Shown here in pieces: positions 25,267-37,710 of a stretch of DNA of 64,000 nucleotides (its first letter is position 1; each line of letters starts with the position of its first letter). The notes beneath the pieces were generated by a model, which ran no database searches, was not told the origin of the DNA, and saw only the letters and a list, made by a program, of their open reading frames with translations. The DNA comes from Hydrogenophaga sp. (GTDB taxonomy: Bacteria > Pseudomonadota > Gammaproteobacteria > Burkholderiales > Burkholderiaceae_C), in NCBI GenBank assembly GCA_016741995.1, contig JACVCO010000019.1:1-64000 (forward strand), read 5' to 3'. The position numbers and the translations under genes are program-made.

Positions 25267-26844
25267 ATGACCCAGACCACCCTTTTGCCCAACATCGTTG
25301 CCGGAAAAGCCCACGTGGCCCAAGGCGCCGGCACGCCGTTGTTCGACCCGGTGCTCGGCACCGAACTCGTGCGCGTGAGCCGCGAGGGCCTGGACGTGCA
25401 GAGTGCCTTCCGCTTCGCGCGCGAACAGGGCGGCGCCGCGCTGCGCGCGCTGAGCTACCGGGAACGCGCCGGCCTGCTGGCGGCCGTGGCGCAGGTGCTG
25501 CAGGCCAAACGCGACGATTACTACGCCATCGCCACCGCCAACTCGGGCACCGTCACGCGCGACTCCGCGGTCGACATCGACGGCGGCATCTTCACCATCG
25601 GCCAGTACGCCAAATGGGGCGACAAGCTCGGCGACGCGCGCGCGCTGCTCGACGGCGGGCGCATCCGCCTGGGCAAGGACGAGGGCTTCCAGAGCCAGCA
25701 CATCCTCACGCCCACGCGCGGCCTGGCGCTGTTCATCAACGCCTTCAATTTCCCGAGCTGGGGCCTGTGGGAAAAGGCCGCGCCCGCCCTGCTCTCCGGC
25801 GTGCCCGTGGTGGTGAAGCCCGGCACGCCCACCGCCTGGCTCACGCAGCGCATGGTGCAGGACGTGGTCGAGGCCGGCGTGCTGCCCGCGGGCGCGTTGT
25901 CCGTGATCTGCGGCTCCTCCAACGGGCTGCTCGACGCGCTCGAACCTTTCGACGTGCTGTCCTTCACCGGCTCGGCCGACACCGCGGCGCTGATCCGCGG
26001 CCACGCCGCGGTGGCGCAGCGTTCGGTGCGCGTGAACATCGAGGCCGACAGCCTCAACAGCGCCCTGCTGGACCCGTCGGCCACGGCCGACAGCGAGGCC
26101 TTCAAGCTCTTCGTGGGCGAGGTGGTGCGCGAGATGACCGTGAAAAGCGGCCAGAAGTGCACCGCGATCCGCCGCGCCTTCGTGCCGCGCGCCCTGTACG
26201 ACGCCGCCGCCCAGGCCATCGGCGCCAAGCTGGCCAAGACCACCGTGGGCAACCCGCGCAACGAGGCCGTGCGCATGGGCGCGCTGGTGAGCCGCGCGCA
26301 GTTCAACAGCGTGCGTGAGGGCCTGGAGCAACTGCTGACGGAAGCGCAGCCGCTGTACGACGGCCGCTCGCAGGCGCTGGTGGACGCCGACCCCGCCGTG
26401 GCCGCCTGCGCGCAGCCCGTGCTGCTGGGCACCGCCGATCCGGTGAAGGCCCGCGTGCTGCACGACGTCGAGGTCTTCGGCCCGGTGGCCACGCTCATGC
26501 CGTACGACAGCGAAGCGCAAGCCTATGAACTCATCCGCCGCGGCCAGGGCTCGCTGGTGGCCTCGGTCTACAGCGCCGACGCCGCCTTCACCGCGCGCGC
26601 CGCGCTGGAACTGGCCGACAGCCACGGCCGCGTGCACGCGATCTCGCCCGAGGTGGCGCAATCACAAACCGGCCATGGCAACGTGATGCCGCATTCGCTG
26701 CACGGCGGCCCCGGCCGTGCGGGCGGCGGCGAAGAGCTCGGCGGTTTGCGCGCGCTCAACTTCTACCACCGCCGCAGCGCGGTGCAGGCGCACACCGGCG
26801 CGCTGGACGCGCTGGCCGCGAGCGCCACCCCCTTGAGCCTCTGA
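25267..26844 (+). CDS. boxD: 3,4-dehydroadipyl-CoA semialdehyde dehydrogenase
   Basis: It oxidises the aldehyde formed by BoxC to 3,4-dehydroadipyl-CoA with NADP as the family's usual acceptor. The 525-residue protein is an aldehyde dehydrogenase with catalytic Cys298 ([10 protein letters not shown]), general-base Glu259 (NIEADSLN), and the family C-terminus [15 protein letters not shown]. The enzyme is called BoxZ in some Azoarcus work. It is divergent from boxR and is followed 31 bases later by the ligase gene. Operators upstream suggest BoxR control. Confidence 0.93.
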   Translation: MTQTTLLPNIVAGKAHVAQGAGTPLFDPVLGTELVRVSREGLDVQSAFRFAREQGGAALRALSYRERAGLLAAVAQVLQAKRDDYYAIATANSGTVTRDSAVDIDGGIFTIGQYAKWGDKLGDARALLDGGRIRLGKDEGFQSQHILTPTRGLALFINAFNFPSWGLWEKAAPALLSGVPVVVKPGTPTAWLTQRMVQDVVEAGVLPAGALSVICGSSNGLLDALEPFDVLSFTGSADTAALIRGHAAVAQRSVRVNIEADSLNSALLDPSATADSEAFKLFVGEVVREMTVKSGQKCTAIRRAFVPRALYDAAAQAIGAKLAKTTVGNPRNEAVRMGALVSRAQFNSVREGLEQLLTEAQPLYDGRSQALVDADPAVAACAQPVLLGTADPVKARVLHDVEVFGPVATLMPYDSEAQAYELIRRGQGSLVASVYSADAAFTARAALELADSHGRVHAISPEVAQSQTGHGNVMPHSLHGGPGRAGGGEELGGLRALNFYHRRSAVQAHTGALDALAASATPLSL

Positions 26845-26875
26845 CCCGACACGCCCCCCCGAGAGGAGACACCCC

Positions 26876-28438
<1,563 letters not shown>

Positions 28439-28465
28439 GCGGCGGAGCGTGGGGGCGCATTTTTT

Positions 28466-29317
28466 TCAGCCGATCTCGGGCGCGGTGAGCGCGTACAGGC
28501 GGGGCAGGTCGAGCCGCGGCGCGGGGCCGCGGTACATGCGCGCCGTGACCGTGCCCGGTACCATGCTGTGCCGCTCGGCCAACGCGACGGCTTCGCGGTT
28601 GGGCTCGGGAACGTCCAGGTAAACCGGGTCGCGCGGCATCACGCAGCCCAGCAGGCCGTCGAGCAGCGCGTCGGCGATCGCGGGGGTGTCGGCGCACAGC
28701 GGGCCGATGCGGTGGCCGCTCACGCAGGCGCGCACCACGCCATAGCCCCGCAACCGGCGGTCCTGCCACCAGCCCAGGGCCATGCCCTGGCGCTGCTGGA
28801 TCCAGGCCTGCAGGAACACCGGGCGCGGCTCGGGGTGGAAGGCGCGGTCGTAAGTGGCCAGCGCTTCGAAGGGAATCGCGGTGAGCTTGACGATGCGGGG
28901 ATCGCGCGGCCGCGGCGCGCGGCTCGTTACCTGGTAGCGCCGCGTATGCCAAGCGACGTCGAAACCGCTGCGGCGGTAGCGCGGTTGCTGATCGATCAGG
29001 CCGTCGAGACCGACCACGCAACCCTTGAGGTGGTCGAGCGCGGCGTTCCAGACCGCCAGGCCCAGGCCCTGCCCGCGCAGGTGCGGCGGCACGATGTGCA
29101 GGCCGATGAAGCCGTAGCTCACGCTGTAGCGCAGGCCGCTGATCGAGGCGACGGGCACGTCGCCCATCCAGGCCATGAAATGCCCGCGCACATCGATCGG
29201 GTGGAAAACGTCGGCGTCCTGACGGCCGGGGTTCCACCCCTCTTCCCGCGCCCAGTCCATGGAGAGGATGAGTTCGGCGCGCGACATGCGCAGGATGTGC
29301 AGGGGCAGGTGGATCAT
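28466..29317 (-). CDS. GNAT family N-acetyltransferase
   Basis: A 283-residue protein with an N-terminal acetyltransferase domain; the acetyl-CoA loop is PPHLRGQGLGLAVWNAAL at about 85-102. The C-terminal half resembles the second domain of YitH-like GNAT proteins (VPGTVTARMYRG near the end). The substrate is unknown. ATG 29317 (MIHLPLHIL) is preferred over 29344 because a weak GGAAAG site lies upstream. It converges with bclA with a 27-base gap and lies downstream of apbC on the same strand. Confidence 0.82.
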   Translation of the reverse strand: MIHLPLHILRMSRAELILSMDWAREEGWNPGRQDADVFHPIDVRGHFMAWMGDVPVASISGLRYSVSYGFIGLHIVPPHLRGQGLGLAVWNAALDHLKGCVVGLDGLIDQQPRYRRSGFDVAWHTRRYQVTSRAPRPRDPRIVKLTAIPFEALATYDRAFHPEPRPVFLQAWIQQRQGMALGWWQDRRLRGYGVVRACVSGHRIGPLCADTPAIADALLDGLLGCVMPRDPVYLDVPEPNREAVALAERHSMVPGTVTARMYRGPAPRLDLPRLYALTAPEIG

Positions 29318-29399
29318 GGCGGGCTTTCCGGGTGGTCCGCTCATGTCAACCGATGTGCCGCGCCCGCGCCATACGCTTCAGGCGGTATTCGCACCCCGG

Positions 29400-29424
29400 A
29401 GAAACCCGTGCCTGCCACGGCACG
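29400..29424 (-). terminator. Possible intrinsic terminator after apbC
   Basis: On the minus strand CGTGCC pairs with GGCACG across a six-base loop, followed by GGGTTTC. The stem is short and the T tract weak. Position just after the apbC stop supports it. Confidence 0.4.
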
Positions 29425-29428
29425 CGCC

Positions 29429-30520
29429 TCAAGTGTCCTTGGAGATCTTGATGCTCGGGAACTTCGAGGAGAAGTCCTTCGCCTTGGCCGCGATCTTGAT
29501 CGCCACCTGCCGCGCCACGCCTTTGTAGAGGCCGGCGATCTCGCCCTCCGGGTCGGCCACCACGGTGGGCTGGCCGCTGTCGGCCTGCACGCGGATGCTC
29601 ATGTTCAGCGGCAGCGCACCCAGGTAATCCATGCCGTACTCGGCCGCCATGTTCTTGCCGCCATCGACACCGAAGATGTGCTCCACGTGGCCGCACTTCT
29701 CGCACACGTGCACGGCCATGTTCTCCACGATGCCCAGGATGGGCACGCCCACCTTCTCGAACATCTTGATGCCCTTGCGGGCGTCGAGCAGCGCGATGTC
29801 CTGCGGCGTGGTGACGATCACCGCGCCGGTGAGCGGCACGCGCTGCGACAGCGTGAGCTGGATGTCGCCGGTGCCGGGCGGCATGTCGACGATCAGGTAG
29901 TCGAGGTCTTTCCAGTTGGTCTGGCGCAGCAGTTGCTCCAGCGCCTGCGTGGCCATGGGGCCGCGCCAGATCATGGCTTCGTCGCGGTCGATGAGGAAGC
30001 CGATGGAGATGCACTGGATGCCGTAGTTCTCCAGCGGCTCCATGCTCTGCCCGTCGGTGCTCTCGGGCCGGCCTTCGATGCCCAGCATCATGGGCTGGCT
30101 GGGGCCGTAGATGTCGGCGTCGAGCACGCCCACGCGGGCGCCTTCGGCGGCCAGCGCCAGCGCCAGGTTCACGGCGGTGGTGCTCTTGCCCACGCCGCCC
30201 TTGCCCGAGGCCACGGCGATGATGTTCTTGACGTTGGCCATGAGCTGCACGCCACGCTGCACCGCGTGCGCGATGACCTTGACGCTCAGGTTGACCGAGA
30301 CGTTTTCCACGCCCGGCACCGAGCGCGCGGCCGCGATCAGTGCCTTGCGCAGCGCGGGCATCTGGCTCTTGGCGGGGTAGCCCAGCTCGACGTCGAAGGA
30401 CACGTCGCCGTCCTGCACCTGCAGGTTCTTCAAGGCCTTGGTGGTGACGAAGTCGCGCCCGGTGTTCGGGTCCTGCACGGCTTGCAGCGCCTGCATCAGC
30501 GCTTGTTGGTCGACGGACAT
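29429..30520 (-). CDS. apbC: Iron-sulfur cluster carrier ApbC (Mrp/NBP35 family)
   Basis: A P-loop ATPase that binds and hands on [4Fe-4S] clusters to target proteins. The 363-residue product has an N-terminal MIP18-like domain (about 1-85), a deviant Walker [11 protein letters not shown] (105-114), switch regions [10 protein letters not shown] and VDMPPGTGD, and the cluster-binding pair CEKC near residue 258. It is divergent from metG across 175 bases, the usual neighbourhood in Burkholderiales. It may help supply clusters to the iron-sulfur-rich FDH and Box proteins, which is inference. Confidence 0.95.
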   Translation of the reverse strand: MSVDQQALMQALQAVQDPNTGRDFVTTKALKNLQVQDGDVSFDVELGYPAKSQMPALRKALIAAARSVPGVENVSVNLSVKVIAHAVQRGVQLMANVKNIIAVASGKGGVGKSTTAVNLALALAAEGARVGVLDADIYGPSQPMMLGIEGRPESTDGQSMEPLENYGIQCISIGFLIDRDEAMIWRGPMATQALEQLLRQTNWKDLDYLIVDMPPGTGDIQLTLSQRVPLTGAVIVTTPQDIALLDARKGIKMFEKVGVPILGIVENMAVHVCEKCGHVEHIFGVDGGKNMAAEYGMDYLGALPLNMSIRVQADSGQPTVVADPEGEIAGLYKGVARQVAIKIAAKAKDFSSKFPSIKISKDT

Positions 30521-30663
30521 GGGGGAATGGCTCCAGGGTGTGGGGTTCTGCGCCCGACAAAGGGGTTCGTGGCCGGGGCGGTGCTCTGCGGCGGGGGCAA
30601 AGTCTACCGTCCGCGCCCCCCGGTCCGGGATTCACACAGGCGGCGTGCGGTCATCGGGCCACC

Positions 30664-30669
30664 TAAAAT
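30664..30669 (+). promoter_or_regulatory. Likely -10 element of metG
   Basis: TAAAAT lies 27 bases before the metG ATG in the 175-base apbC-metG gap. No good -35 hexamer stands at 16-18 bases upstream, so only the -10 is proposed. Confidence 0.4.
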
Positions 30670-30695
30670 CCCCGGCTTCCCGAAGAAAGCCTCCC

Positions 30696-32750
30696 ATGAG
30701 CCCGCGCCGCCTGTTCGTCACCACCGCCCTGCCCTACGCCAACGGCCACTTCCACATCGGCCACATCATGGAGTACATCCAGGCCGACATCTGGGTGCGG
30801 TTCCAGCGCATGCAGGGGCACCAGGTGCACTTCGTCTGCGCCGACGACGCGCACGGCGCGCCGATCATGATCGCGGCCGACAAGGCCGGCAAGACGCCGC
30901 AGCAGTTCGTGGCCGACATCGCGGCCGGCCGCAAGCCCTACCTCGACGGCTTCCACATCGGCTTCGACAACTGGCACAGCACCGACGCGCCCGAGAACCA
31001 CGAGCTCGCGCAGCAGATCTACAAGGACCTGAAAACCGCCGGCCTGATCGAGACCCGCACCATCGAACAGTTCTTCGACCCCGAGAAGAACATGTTCCTG
31101 CCCGACCGCTTCATCAAGGGCGAATGCCCGAACTGCCACGCGAAGGATCAGTACGGCGACAACTGCGAGGTCTGCGGCAAGGTCTACAGCCCCACCGACC
31201 TGATCAACCCCTACTCGGCGCTCTCGGGCGCCAAGCCGGTGCTGAAGAACTCCGAGCACTTCTTCTTCAAGCTGTCCGACCCGCGCTGCCTGGCCTTCCT
31301 GAAGCAGTGGACGAACAGCGGCGCGGTGCAGCCCGAGGTGCTCAACAAGATCAGCGAATGGATTGCGCCCGACGAGCACGGCCAGACCAAGCTCGGCGAC
31401 TGGGACATCTCGCGCGACGCGCCCTACTTCGGCATCGAGATCCCGGACGCGCCCGGCAAGTACTTCTACGTCTGGCTCGATGCGCCCGTGGGCTACCTCG
31501 CGTCGCTCAAGAACTGGCTGGGCAAGCAGGGCGTCGACTTCGACGCCTTCATGGCCGACCCGTCGACCGAGCAGTTCCACTTCATCGGCAAGGACATCAT
31601 CACCTTCCACACGCTGTTCTGGCCGGCGATGCTGCACTTCAGCGGCCGCAAGACGCCGAACGCGGTGTTCGTGCACGGCTTCCTGACCGTGAACAACGGC
31701 GAGAAGATGAGCAAGAGCCGCGGCACCGGCCTGGACCCGCTCAAGTACCTGCAGCTCGGCATGAACCCCGAGTGGCTGCGCTACTACCTCGCGGCCAAGC
31801 TGTCCGCGCGCAACGAAGACATCGACTTCAACCCCGACGACTTCCAGTTGCGCGTCAACAGCGACCTGATCGGCAAGTTCGTCAACATCGCGAGCCGCGC
31901 GGCGGGCTTCATCGCCAAGCGCTTCGAGGGCCGGCTCGGCACCGCGTCCGCCGACGGCGCGGCGTTGCTGCAGGCGCTGCAGGCGCGTGCCGAGGGCATC
32001 GCCACGCTGTTCGACACCCGCGAGTACGGCAAGGCCCTGCGCGAGGTGATGGCCCTGGCCGACCAGGTCAACGCCTACGTCGACCAGAACAAGCCCTGGG
32101 AGCTCGCGAAGCAGGAAGGCCAGGACGCGCGCCTGCACGACGTGTGCAGCACCTGCATCGAGGCCTTCCGCCTGCTCACGCTCTACCTCAAGCCCGTGCT
32201 GCCCGCGCTCGCCGCGCAGGTCGAGGCCTTCCTGCAGGTGCAGCCCCTGCAATGGGCGGACGCCACGCGCCTGCTCGGCGCCGGCCACGCCATCAACGCC
32301 TACCAGCACCTGATGCAGCGCGTGGACCCGAAGCAGCTCGAGGCCCTGTTCGAGCCGCCGCCGGCACCGGTCGAGGCCGCCCCGCTGCACGGCGGCGAGG
32401 CAATCGCCGACACCATCACCATCGACGACTTCGCGAAGATCGACCTGCGCATCGCGCAGATCGTCGACTGCGAGCGCGTGGAAGGTTCGACCAAGCTGCT
32501 CCGCCTCACGCTCGACGTGGGCGAGGGCAAGACGCGCAACGTCTTCAGCGGCATCGCCAGCGCCTACCAGCCCGAGCAGCTCAAGGGCAAGCTCACCGTG
32601 CTGGTGGCCAACCTGGCGCCGCGCAAGATGAAGTTCGGCGTGAGCGAAGGCATGGTGCTGGCCGCCAGCCACGCCGACGAGAAGGCCGAGCCAGGCATTT
32701 ACGTGCTGGAGCCTTCGGCCGGCGCGAAGCCGGGCATGCGCGTGCGTTGA
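30696..32750 (+). CDS. metG: Methionyl-tRNA synthetase
   Basis: It charges tRNA-Met with methionine. The 684-residue class I synthetase has the HIGH motif at 20-23, a zinc knuckle with [23 protein letters not shown] at 337-341, a helical anticodon-binding domain, and a C-terminal Trbp111-like tRNA-binding domain ([21 protein letters not shown] to the end) that supports dimerisation. ATG 30696 gives the standard N-terminus; the open frame upstream is a shadow. The downstream lipoprotein gene converges with it. Confidence 0.98.
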   Translation: MSPRRLFVTTALPYANGHFHIGHIMEYIQADIWVRFQRMQGHQVHFVCADDAHGAPIMIAADKAGKTPQQFVADIAAGRKPYLDGFHIGFDNWHSTDAPENHELAQQIYKDLKTAGLIETRTIEQFFDPEKNMFLPDRFIKGECPNCHAKDQYGDNCEVCGKVYSPTDLINPYSALSGAKPVLKNSEHFFFKLSDPRCLAFLKQWTNSGAVQPEVLNKISEWIAPDEHGQTKLGDWDISRDAPYFGIEIPDAPGKYFYVWLDAPVGYLASLKNWLGKQGVDFDAFMADPSTEQFHFIGKDIITFHTLFWPAMLHFSGRKTPNAVFVHGFLTVNNGEKMSKSRGTGLDPLKYLQLGMNPEWLRYYLAAKLSARNEDIDFNPDDFQLRVNSDLIGKFVNIASRAAGFIAKRFEGRLGTASADGAALLQALQARAEGIATLFDTREYGKALREVMALADQVNAYVDQNKPWELAKQEGQDARLHDVCSTCIEAFRLLTLYLKPVLPALAAQVEAFLQVQPLQWADATRLLGAGHAINAYQHLMQRVDPKQLEALFEPPPAPVEAAPLHGGEAIADTITIDDFAKIDLRIAQIVDCERVEGSTKLLRLTLDVGEGKTRNVFSGIASAYQPEQLKGKLTVLVANLAPRKMKFGVSEGMVLAASHADEKAEPGIYVLEPSAGAKPGMRVR

Positions 32751-32765
32751 TGCCGGCGTCCGGCC

Positions 32766-33293
32766 TCAACGCCGGAACTGCAGGTCCGGGTCGGGCATGG
32801 TGGTGGTCTTGATGACGCGCAGGTCGCGGTCATAAGCCACGCTGAAGATCATCGGCTCGGCCTGCGTGCGCGACTGGAAGCGCCAGTCCTGGTGGGTTTC
32901 GCCGCTCAGGGCATATGTCTGCGCCTTGCGCGGCTTGCCGAGCAGGCGGCGCACCTGTTCCATGGCCATGCCAGGTTGCACGCGGGCGAAGTTTTCTTCG
33001 GTCAGCACCTGCGACACCTTCACGAGGATGCCGTTGCCGCCGATGGTGATCATGTAGTTCACCGTGCCTTCGGGCTGGCGGTTGTACTCGTACACCTGCG
33101 CGCCGTCCTCGCCCTCCCACACCGCTTCGGGTTGGCCGAACTTCTCGCGCACGTCGGCCTCGGTCGACACACCGGGCTCGAGCTCGGCGATGTTCTGCAG
33201 ATCGCAAGCCCCCACGAAGCCCACCGCGGCCAGCACACCGGTGATCAGGCGGCCCAGGCGCCACCAGCGGCTGGTCGTGTCGGGTCGGGTCAT
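32766..33293 (-). CDS. BamE/SmpA-OmlA-like lipoprotein
   Basis: A 175-residue lipoprotein, signal about residues 1-29 with lipobox VGAC. The mature part shows two BamE-like repeats: LEPGVSTEADVREKFGQPEAVW and VQPGMAMEQVRRLLGKPRKAQ, each the xxGxxxxxVxxxLGxP pattern. BamE belongs to the outer-membrane beta-barrel assembly machine. This protein is larger than canonical BamE and has the module twice, so it may be a paralogue rather than BamE itself. It converges with metG (15-base gap) and diverges from the SulP gene. Confidence 0.8.
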   Translation of the reverse strand: MTRPDTTSRWWRLGRLITGVLAAVGFVGACDLQNIAELEPGVSTEADVREKFGQPEAVWEGEDGAQVYEYNRQPEGTVNYMITIGGNGILVKVSQVLTEENFARVQPGMAMEQVRRLLGKPRKAQTYALSGETHQDWRFQSRTQAEPMIFSVAYDRDLRVIKTTTMPDPDLQFRR

Positions 33294-33371
33294 GCGCGTC
33301 TCCGGAGTGATGGGCCGGCCCAGTGTAGGCCGGCGCGCGGATGCCCCCGTAGCCATCGGTAACATCGGGCC

Positions 33372-35024
33372 ATGTCCGGCCTGCCCCCGCTCGCCCCGTT
33401 CCGCCCCCGGTTGATGGCGGATCTGCGCGGCTACGACCGGGGCCGCTTCTCGCGCGACGTGGGCGCCGGCGTCACGGTGGGCATCGTGGCGCTGCCACTG
33501 GCCATGGCCTTCGCGATCGCCAGCGGCCTGCCCCCCGAGGCTGGTTTGTGGACGGCCATCATCGGCGGGCTGCTGGTGGCCGCACTGGGCGGCACCTCGG
33601 TGCAGATCGCCGGGCCGGCAGGCGCCTTCATCGTCATCGTCTACGGCATCGTCGAACGCTACGGCGTGGCCAACCTGCTGATCTCCACCGCGAGCGCGGG
33701 CGTGCTGCTGTTCCTGCTGGGCCTGTTCAAGCTCGGCGCCCTGGTGCGCTACGTGCCGGTGAGCGTGGTGATCGGCTTCACCAACGGCATCGCGGTGCTG
33801 ATCGCGCTCTCGCAACTGCGCGATTTACTGGGCCTGCAGGTGGACAAGATGCCGGCGAGTTTCTTCGGCCAGATGCGCACGCTGGCCACGCACGCGGACA
33901 GCGTCAACCCCTGGGCCGTGCTGCTGGGCGGGCTGTGCGTGCTGGGCCTGTTCGTGTGGCCGCGGCTGTGGGCCATGGATTCGCGCTTTCGCCGCCGCAT
34001 CGACGCGCTGGACGTGCCCGGTGCGCTGCGCGCCACCTCGCGCGTGCCGGGCCCGGTGATCGCCCTGCTCACACTGTCGCTGCTGGCCTGGGCGCTGAAC
34101 CTGCCGGTGGACACCGTCGGCACGCGCTTCGGCGGCATCCCGCAGGGCCTGCCGGCGTTCGAGCTGCCCGATTTCTCCTGGGAAACCGTGCGCCTGCTGG
34201 TCACGCCCACGCTCACCATCGCGCTGCTGGGCGCGGTGGAGTCGCTGCTGTGCGCGCGCGTGGCCGACCAGCTATCGAACACCCCCAAGCACGACCCGAA
34301 CCAGGAGCTCATGGCCCAGGGCGTGGCCAACGCGGTGGTGCCTTTCTTCGGCGGCATGCCGGTCACCGGCACCATCGCGCGCACGGTCACCAACATCCGC
34401 GCCGGCGCGGCCTCGCCGGTGGCGGGCATGGTGCACTCGGCCACGCTGGCGCTGGTGGTGCTGGCCGCGGCACCGCTGGCGTATCACATCCCGCTCGCGG
34501 TGCTGGCCGGCGTGCTGCTGTTCGTGGCCTGGAACATGGGTGAATGGCGCGAGTTCGGGCGCCTGAAGCACTTCAGCAACCACTACCGGCTCATGCTGCT
34601 GAGCACCTTCGCCGTCACCATCGTGTTCGACCTCACGGTGGCGGTGGAGCTGGGCCTGGTGATGGCCGTGGTGCTGTTCGTGCGCCGCCAGCAAGCCATC
34701 TTCCGCGCCGAGCCCGTGGTGAGCGCCGAGGGCCGGCAGACCTGGCGCCTGTACGGCTCCCTGTTCTTCGGCAACGTCACCAAGATCGATCCGCTGATCG
34801 CCGCCATCGAGGCCGCGCCCGGGCCGCTGCACCTCACGCTCGACGCCCAGCTCATGGTCTCGCTCGACACCACCGGCCTGGACGCGCTGGAGCAGTTGCA
34901 CAAGGCCGTGCGGCACCGCGGCGGGCGGCTGGACATCACCGGGCTGCAGCCGCAACCGGCCTCGCTGATCGAGCGTTCCGGCTTCGCGGCCCGCCTGGCC
35001 GAAGGGGCGGAGGCGGGCCGGTAA
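33372..35024 (+). CDS. SulP family anion transporter with STAS domain
   Basis: A 550-residue inner-membrane protein of the SLC26/SulP family: an N-terminal segment DLRGYDRGRFSRDVGAGVTVGIVALPLAMAFA-type start, 10-12 or more membrane segments, and a C-terminal STAS domain (about 440-545, LDAQLMVSLDTTGLDAL). Members carry sulfate, bicarbonate or dicarboxylates; the substrate cannot be read from sequence alone. The stop codon region merges with TAAAAT at 35022-35027, a possible -10 for the next gene. Confidence 0.9.
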   Translation: MSGLPPLAPFRPRLMADLRGYDRGRFSRDVGAGVTVGIVALPLAMAFAIASGLPPEAGLWTAIIGGLLVAALGGTSVQIAGPAGAFIVIVYGIVERYGVANLLISTASAGVLLFLLGLFKLGALVRYVPVSVVIGFTNGIAVLIALSQLRDLLGLQVDKMPASFFGQMRTLATHADSVNPWAVLLGGLCVLGLFVWPRLWAMDSRFRRRIDALDVPGALRATSRVPGPVIALLTLSLLAWALNLPVDTVGTRFGGIPQGLPAFELPDFSWETVRLLVTPTLTIALLGAVESLLCARVADQLSNTPKHDPNQELMAQGVANAVVPFFGGMPVTGTIARTVTNIRAGAASPVAGMVHSATLALVVLAAAPLAYHIPLAVLAGVLLFVAWNMGEWREFGRLKHFSNHYRLMLLSTFAVTIVFDLTVAVELGLVMAVVLFVRRQQAIFRAEPVVSAEGRQTWRLYGSLFFGNVTKIDPLIAAIEAAPGPLHLTLDAQLMVSLDTTGLDALEQLHKAVRHRGGRLDITGLQPQPASLIERSGFAARLAEGAEAGR

Positions 35025-35057
35025 AATCGCCCGCTCCCCCCGAACCGGACGCCCGCC

Positions 35058-35270
35058 ATGGCCTTCTTCCGCCGCCCCGACTACCGCTCCGAGACCACGC
35101 AATTCATCGACCAGCTCAAGGCCGAGCGCCCCGGGCTGGAAGCGCGTCAGCGCGAAGGCCGGGGCTTGCTGTGGGACAAGTCCATCGACCGCGAACTCGC
35201 CGCCGAGGCCGAGGCCGCGCGCGTGGCGCAAAAGCCCTACGTCTACCAGACCGAAGCCGCCCTGAAGTGA
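35058..35270 (+). CDS. DUF3460 family protein
   Basis: A 70-residue soluble, highly charged protein ([18 protein letters not shown] then [28 protein letters not shown]). The family is small, limited to beta-proteobacteria, and almost always sits before scpA; its function is unknown. The stop overlaps the scpA GTG start as GTGA, so the two are likely co-translated. TAAAAT at 35022-35027 may be its -10. Confidence 0.9.
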   Translation: MAFFRRPDYRSETTQFIDQLKAERPGLEARQREGRGLLWDKSIDRELAAEAEAARVAQKPYVYQTEAALK

Positions 35271-36124
35271 GCACCGAGCCGGCGCCGACCCTCGACGAGG
35301 CCCCGCAAGGCCTGGACGGGGTGCTGCCCAGCGTGGTGGACAACGTGGCGCTCGCGCGGCTCTATGGCGAGCCGCTGTTCAAGCTCCCGCAGGACCTGTA
35401 CATCCCGCCCGACGCGCTGCGCGTCTTCCTCGAAGCCTTCGAGGGTCCGCTGGATCTGCTGCTCTACCTGATCCGCAAACAGAACTTCAACATCCTCGAC
35501 ATCCCGATGGCGGGAGTCACGCGCCAGTACCTGGCCTACGTCGAGGAAATCCGCGCCAGCAACCTCGAACTCGCGGCCGAGTACCTGCTCATGGCCGCGA
35601 TGCTGATCGAGATCAAGTCGCGCATGCTGCTGCCGCCCAAGAAAACGGCCGAGGGCGAGGAAGCCGAAGACCCGCGCGCCGAACTCGTGCGCCGCCTGCT
35701 CGAATACGAGCAGATGAAACTCGCGGCGCAACGCCTCTCCGAGGTGCCGCAGTACGGGCGCGATTTCCTGCGCGCGCAGGTCTACGTGGAACAGGCCCTG
35801 GTGCCGCGCTTCCCCGACGTGAACGCCCTCGACCTGCAGAGCGCCTGGCGCGACATCCTCAAGCGCGCCAAGCTGGTGCAGCACCACAAGATCAGCCGCG
35901 AGGAGCTCTCGGTGCGCGAGCACATGAGCATCGTGCTGCGCCACCTGCAGGGCCGCCAGTTCGTGGAATTCGGCGAGCTGTTCGACGTGAGCAAGGGCCA
36001 GCCCGTGCTGGTCGTCACCTTCATCGCCATGCTCGAGCTCGCCAAGGAAACGCTGATCGAGCTCACGCAGGCCGAAGCCTTTGCGCCGATCTACGTGCGC
36101 CTGGCCTACACCCCCAGTTCATGA
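35267..36124 (+). CDS. scpA: Segregation and condensation protein ScpA
   Basis: ScpA is the kleisin subunit that bridges SMC heads in chromosome condensation. The 285-residue protein shows the family start [24 protein letters not shown], the segment [24 protein letters not shown], and the C-terminal winged-helix part ([28 protein letters not shown]). The GTG at 35267 overlaps the DUF3460 stop and its own stop overlaps nadB ATG as ATGA. scpB is not in the window. Confidence 0.94.
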   Translation: MSTEPAPTLDEAPQGLDGVLPSVVDNVALARLYGEPLFKLPQDLYIPPDALRVFLEAFEGPLDLLLYLIRKQNFNILDIPMAGVTRQYLAYVEEIRASNLELAAEYLLMAAMLIEIKSRMLLPPKKTAEGEEAEDPRAELVRRLLEYEQMKLAAQRLSEVPQYGRDFLRAQVYVEQALVPRFPDVNALDLQSAWRDILKRAKLVQHHKISREELSVREHMSIVLRHLQGRQFVEFGELFDVSKGQPVLVVTFIAMLELAKETLIELTQAEAFAPIYVRLAYTPSS

Positions 36125-37710
36125 CCCAACAATTCGACGTGCTCGTGATCGGCAGCGGCCTGGCCGGGCTGAGCACCGCCCTGCACCTGGCCGCCACGCA
36201 CCGCGTGGCCGTGATCACCAAGCGCGCCCTGCTCGACGGCTCCAGCAACTGGGCGCAGGGCGGCATCGCGGCCGTGCTGGCCGAGGGCGACAGCTACGCC
36301 TCGCACGTGGAAGACACGCTGGTGGCCGGCGCCGGCCTGAGCGACCTCGACGCCACCGAGTTCACGGTGCAGAACGCGCCCGCGGCCATTGCCTGGCTGC
36401 GCGAGCTCGGCGTGCCCTTCTCCACCGAGGACGGCGAGCTGCACCTCACGCGCGAGGGCGGCCACAGCCACCGCCGCATCGTGCACGCGGCCGACGCCAC
36501 CGGCGCCGCGGTGCAGGCCACGCTGGTCGAGCGCGTGAAGGCCACGCCCAACATCCGGGTGTTCGAGCACCACATGCTGGTGGACCTGATCACCGAGCGC
36601 CGCGTGCCGGGCACCGACAAGGCACGCCGCTGCTTCGGCGCCTACGTGCTCGACACCGTGCGCGACGAGGTGGTCACCTTCGCTGCGAAACACACCGTGC
36701 TGGCCACGGGCGGCGCGGGCAAGGTGTACCTCTACACCACCAACCCCGACACCGCCACCGGCGACGGCATCGCCGCCGCCTGGCGCGCAGGCTGCCAGGT
36801 GGCGAACATGGAGTTCATCCAGTTCCACCCCACCTGCCTGTACCACCCGCACGCCAAGAGCTTCCTCATCACCGAGGCCGTGCGTGGCGAGGGCGGCATC
36901 CTCAAGCTGCCGCCACACCTGGGCAGCCACCGCTTCATGCCCGACCACGACCCGCGCGCCGAACTCGCGCCGCGCGACGTGGTGGCGCGCGCGATCGACT
37001 ACGAGATGAAGAAGCACGGCCTGGATTGCGTGCACCTGGACATCTCGCACCAGAGCCCCGCCTTCCTGCGTGAGCACTTCCCGAACATCCTCGCGCGCTG
37101 TGCCGAGCTGGGCATCGACATCACCAAAGAGCCGATCCCCGTGGTGCCGGCCGCGCACTACACCTGCGGCGGCGTGGTGACCGACCTTGATGGCCGCACC
37201 GAGGTGGCGGGCCTGTTCGCCGTGGGCGAGACCACCTGCACCGGCCTGCACGGCGCCAACCGCCTGGCCAGCAATTCGCTGGTGGAGTGCATGGTGTTCG
37301 CCCAGGCCGCGGTGAACGCCATCCGCACCACGCCGCTGGGCGTACCGCCCGCGCTGCCCGAGTGGGACGACAGCCGCGTGACCGACGCGGACGAGATGGT
37401 GGTGATCTCGCACAACTGGGACGAGCTGCGCCGCTTCATGTGGGACTACGTGGGCATCGTGCGCACCAACAAGCGCCTGGAGCGCGCGGCACACCGCATC
37501 ACGCTGCTGCAGCGCGAGATTCACGAGTTCTATGCGCAGTTCCACGTCACGCGCGACCTGCTGGAGCTGCGCAACCTGGTTCAGGTGGCCGACCTGATCG
37601 TCATGTCGGCCCTGCTGCGGCACGAAAGCCGCGGCCTGCACTTCAGCCTGGACTACCCGGCCATGCTGGCCGACGCCAAGCCGACGATCCTGGTGCCGCC
37701 GGCGCGCTGA
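36121..37710 (+). CDS. nadB: L-aspartate oxidase
   Basis: It oxidises L-aspartate to iminoaspartate, the first step of de novo NAD synthesis. The 529-residue flavoprotein has an FAD-binding N-terminus ([16 protein letters not shown]), the catalytic-region segments [12 protein letters not shown] and EFIQFHPT, and a helical C-terminal domain. Its ATG overlaps the scpA stop. Its stop abuts the nadA stop on the other strand with no gap, so nadB and nadA are convergent rather than in one operon. Confidence 0.97.
   Translation: MTQQFDVLVIGSGLAGLSTALHLAATHRVAVITKRALLDGSSNWAQGGIAAVLAEGDSYASHVEDTLVAGAGLSDLDATEFTVQNAPAAIAWLRELGVPFSTEDGELHLTREGGHSHRRIVHAADATGAAVQATLVERVKATPNIRVFEHHMLVDLITERRVPGTDKARRCFGAYVLDTVRDEVVTFAAKHTVLATGGAGKVYLYTTNPDTATGDGIAAAWRAGCQVANMEFIQFHPTCLYHPHAKSFLITEAVRGEGGILKLPPHLGSHRFMPDHDPRAELAPRDVVARAIDYEMKKHGLDCVHLDISHQSPAFLREHFPNILARCAELGIDITKEPIPVVPAAHYTCGGVVTDLDGRTEVAGLFAVGETTCTGLHGANRLASNSLVECMVFAQAAVNAIRTTPLGVPPALPEWDDSRVTDADEMVVISHNWDELRRFMWDYVGIVRTNKRLERAAHRITLLQREIHEFYAQFHVTRDLLELRNLVQVADLIVMSALLRHESRGLHFSLDYPAMLADAKPTILVPPAR

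Noticed and set aside
28568..32812. A 1414-codon open frame on the plus strand
   Set aside because: It crosses the GNAT, apbC and metG genes in wrong frames. Composition is typical of GC-shadow frames and the real genes account for the sequence.
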